Below are positions 62,857 through 64,000 of a DNA stretch of 64,000 nucleotides, one piece after another. The notes below the pieces were generated by a model that had not been told where the DNA came from, did no database searches, and was given only the letters and a program-made list of their open reading frames with translations. The position numbers and the translations under genes are program-made. Positions within the stretch are counted from its first letter, which is position 1; each line of letters begins with the position of its first letter. Origin of the DNA: Bradyrhizobium liaoningense (GTDB lineage: Bacteria > Pseudomonadota > Alphaproteobacteria > Rhizobiales > Xanthobacteraceae). The stretch spans positions 62,001-126,000 of the forward strand of contig NZ_JAFCJT010000016.1 in assembly GCF_018130785.1 (NCBI RefSeq), given 5' to 3'.

Positions 62857-64000
62857 TTACGCCAGCGGTACCGCGACGAATCGGGTCGTCTCCGCATTCT
62901 TCACCTGCAACAGCACGCTGCTCTTGCCGGACGACTTGGCCTGCGCCAGCTCCGAGCGCACGTCGCCGACATTGGTGACGGCCTTGCCGCCGACATTGAG
63001 GATGACGTCGCCGGTCTGGATGCCGCGCTGCGCGGCCGGTCCCTGCGGATCGACCTCGGTAACGACGACGCCCTTCTGGCCCGCGCCCTGGACGTCGCCG
63101 GCCGGCGCCAGGCTGAGACCGAGGCGGGGCGTGCCGGTGTTCGACTGCGCCTTGCCCTCGCCGGCCTTGGCCTGTCGCTCGTTCGGCAACTCGCCGAGGG
63201 CGAGTGTCACCGTCTTGCTCGCGCCTTTGTGGAAGACGTCGAGCTTCACGGAGGTGCCCGGCGCCAGGGTGGCAATGGTGCGGGCGAGATCGCGGGAGTC
63301 CTTGATCGCGGTACCGTTGACGGCGGTGATGACATCGCCAGCCTCGATGCCGGCCTTCGCCGCGGGGCTGCCGTCCTGCGGGTTGTCGACGATCGCGCCG
63401 CGCGCCTCCTTGAGGCCGAGACTGTCGGCGATCTCGGCGCTCACCGGCTGCACCTGCACACCGAGCCAGCCGCGGGTGACCGAGCCCTTGTCCTTCAACT
63501 GCGCGACGACGAGCTTCGCGGTCGAAGCCGGAATGTCGAAGCCGATACCGACCGAACCGCCGGAGGGTGAGAAGATCGCGGTGTTCACGCCGATCACGTT
63601 GCCGTTCATGTCGAAGGCCGGACCGCCGGAATTGCCCTTGTTGATCGGCGCGTCGATCTGGATGAAGTCGTCATAGGGACCGTTGCCGATGTCGCGACCG
63701 TTGGCCGAGACGATGCCGGCGGTGACGGTGCCGCCGAGGCCGAAGGGATTGCCGACCGCGACCACCCAGTCGCCGATCCGCGGCTTCTGGTCGGAGAATT
63801 TGACGAACGGGAAGTCCTTCTTGCCATCGACCTTGATCAGCGCGAGATCGGTCTTCGGATCGGTGCCGACCACCTTCGCTGTGTAGCTCGTGCCGTCGTC
63901 CATGGTCACCTGCACCGACTCGGCGTGATCGACGACGTGGTTGTTGGTCACGGCATAGCCGTCGGCGGAGATGAAGAAGCCGGAACCTTCGCCCGTGATC
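62857..64000 (-). CDS. DegP/HtrA-type serine protease, 5' part beyond window
   Basis: Only the C-terminal 381 residues are inside the window; the frame is open to the right edge (ITGEGSGFFISADGYAVTNN). The catalytic triad is complete: His in NNHVVDHAE, Asp in KTDLALIKV and Ser in INKGNSGGPAFDM. Two PDZ domains follow: RGWLGVQVQPVSAEIAD with AGIEAGDVITAVNG, and LGLSLAPAG with GIQTGDVILNVGG. The protein is a periplasmic protease and chaperone. Whether it is DegP, DegQ or MucD cannot be told here. Confidence 0.95.
   Translation of the reverse strand, partial: ITGEGSGFFISADGYAVTNNHVVDHAESVQVTMDDGTSYTAKVVGTDPKTDLALIKVDGKKDFPFVKFSDQKPRIGDWVVAVGNPFGLGGTVTAGIVSANGRDIGNGPYDDFIQIDAPINKGNSGGPAFDMNGNVIGVNTAIFSPSGGSVGIGFDIPASTAKLVVAQLKDKGSVTRGWLGVQVQPVSAEIADSLGLKEARGAIVDNPQDGSPAAKAGIEAGDVITAVNGTAIKDSRDLARTIATLAPGTSVKLDVFHKGASKTVTLALGELPNERQAKAGEGKAQSNTGTPRLGLSLAPAGDVQGAGQKGVVVTEVDPQGPAAQRGIQTGDVILNVGGKAVTNVGDVRSELAQAKSSGKSSVLLQVKNAETTRFVAVPLA

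Overview
The window is high-GC alphaproteobacterial chromosome with the gene content and style of Bradyrhizobium or a close relative (Nitrobacteraceae, Rhizobiales). Pointers are the order pdxH / surface lipoprotein / CbpA-type DnaJ / fabI / phosphatase / aroC, a RibBX-type riboflavin protein, HRXXN-type histidine kinase logic, EcfG-like promoters (GGAAC-N16-CGTT) and several families of GC-rich palindromic dispersed repeats starting GTCAT and ending ATGAC. I saw no rRNA, tRNA, CRISPR array, transposase, integrase or phage gene. Assignment to genus is inference.

Layout. 0-2.8 kb: CoA-transferase and HMG-CoA-lyase-like pair, divergent from a GntR regulator with two winged helices. 2.8-8.4 kb: secreted proteins, a methyltransferase, a VOC protein, a periplasmic carboxymuconolactone-decarboxylase-like protein, a crotonase and a VWFA protein. 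8.6-11.6 kb: a structured leader with an intrinsic terminator (riboswitch candidate), then MFS - crcB - crcB - DUF190, then clpS. 11.6-24.8 kb: housekeeping (class III cyclase, aroC, fabI, ECF sigma/anti-sigma, CbpA, pdxH, corA, L,D-transpeptidase, extensin-like peptidase). 24.9-45.1 kb: metabolism (acyl-CoA ligase, MBL hydrolase, gcdH, ribBX, aminotransferase, PhoD, nitronate monooxygenase), a CPA2 antiporter, an HxlR regulator/SDR pair with two clear palindromes, and an emrAB-type efflux pair.

45.3-62.6 kb is the most distinctive part: many small, often disordered or secreted proteins (PRC-barrel, two DUF4142-type proteins, DUF3147 pair with a PAP2 phosphatase, DUF3072, a Lys-rich histone-like protein and tiny Bradyrhizobium-type proteins), several behind GGAAC-N16-CGTT promoters. 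It contains a 2097-residue hybrid histidine kinase with about a dozen HAMP units (eleven near-identical 276-bp DNA repeats) and three receiver domains. A REC-PAS-HWE kinase whose H-box reads HRAKN follows directly. Because HRXXN kinases phosphorylate PhyR in the alphaproteobacterial general stress response, and the operon itself has an EcfG-like promoter, I infer a stress-response island with its own sensor pair. The window ends inside a DegP-type protease.

Start codons were chosen by Shine-Dalgarno sequences, signal peptides and family length. Function names rest on motifs read by eye, not on database searches.
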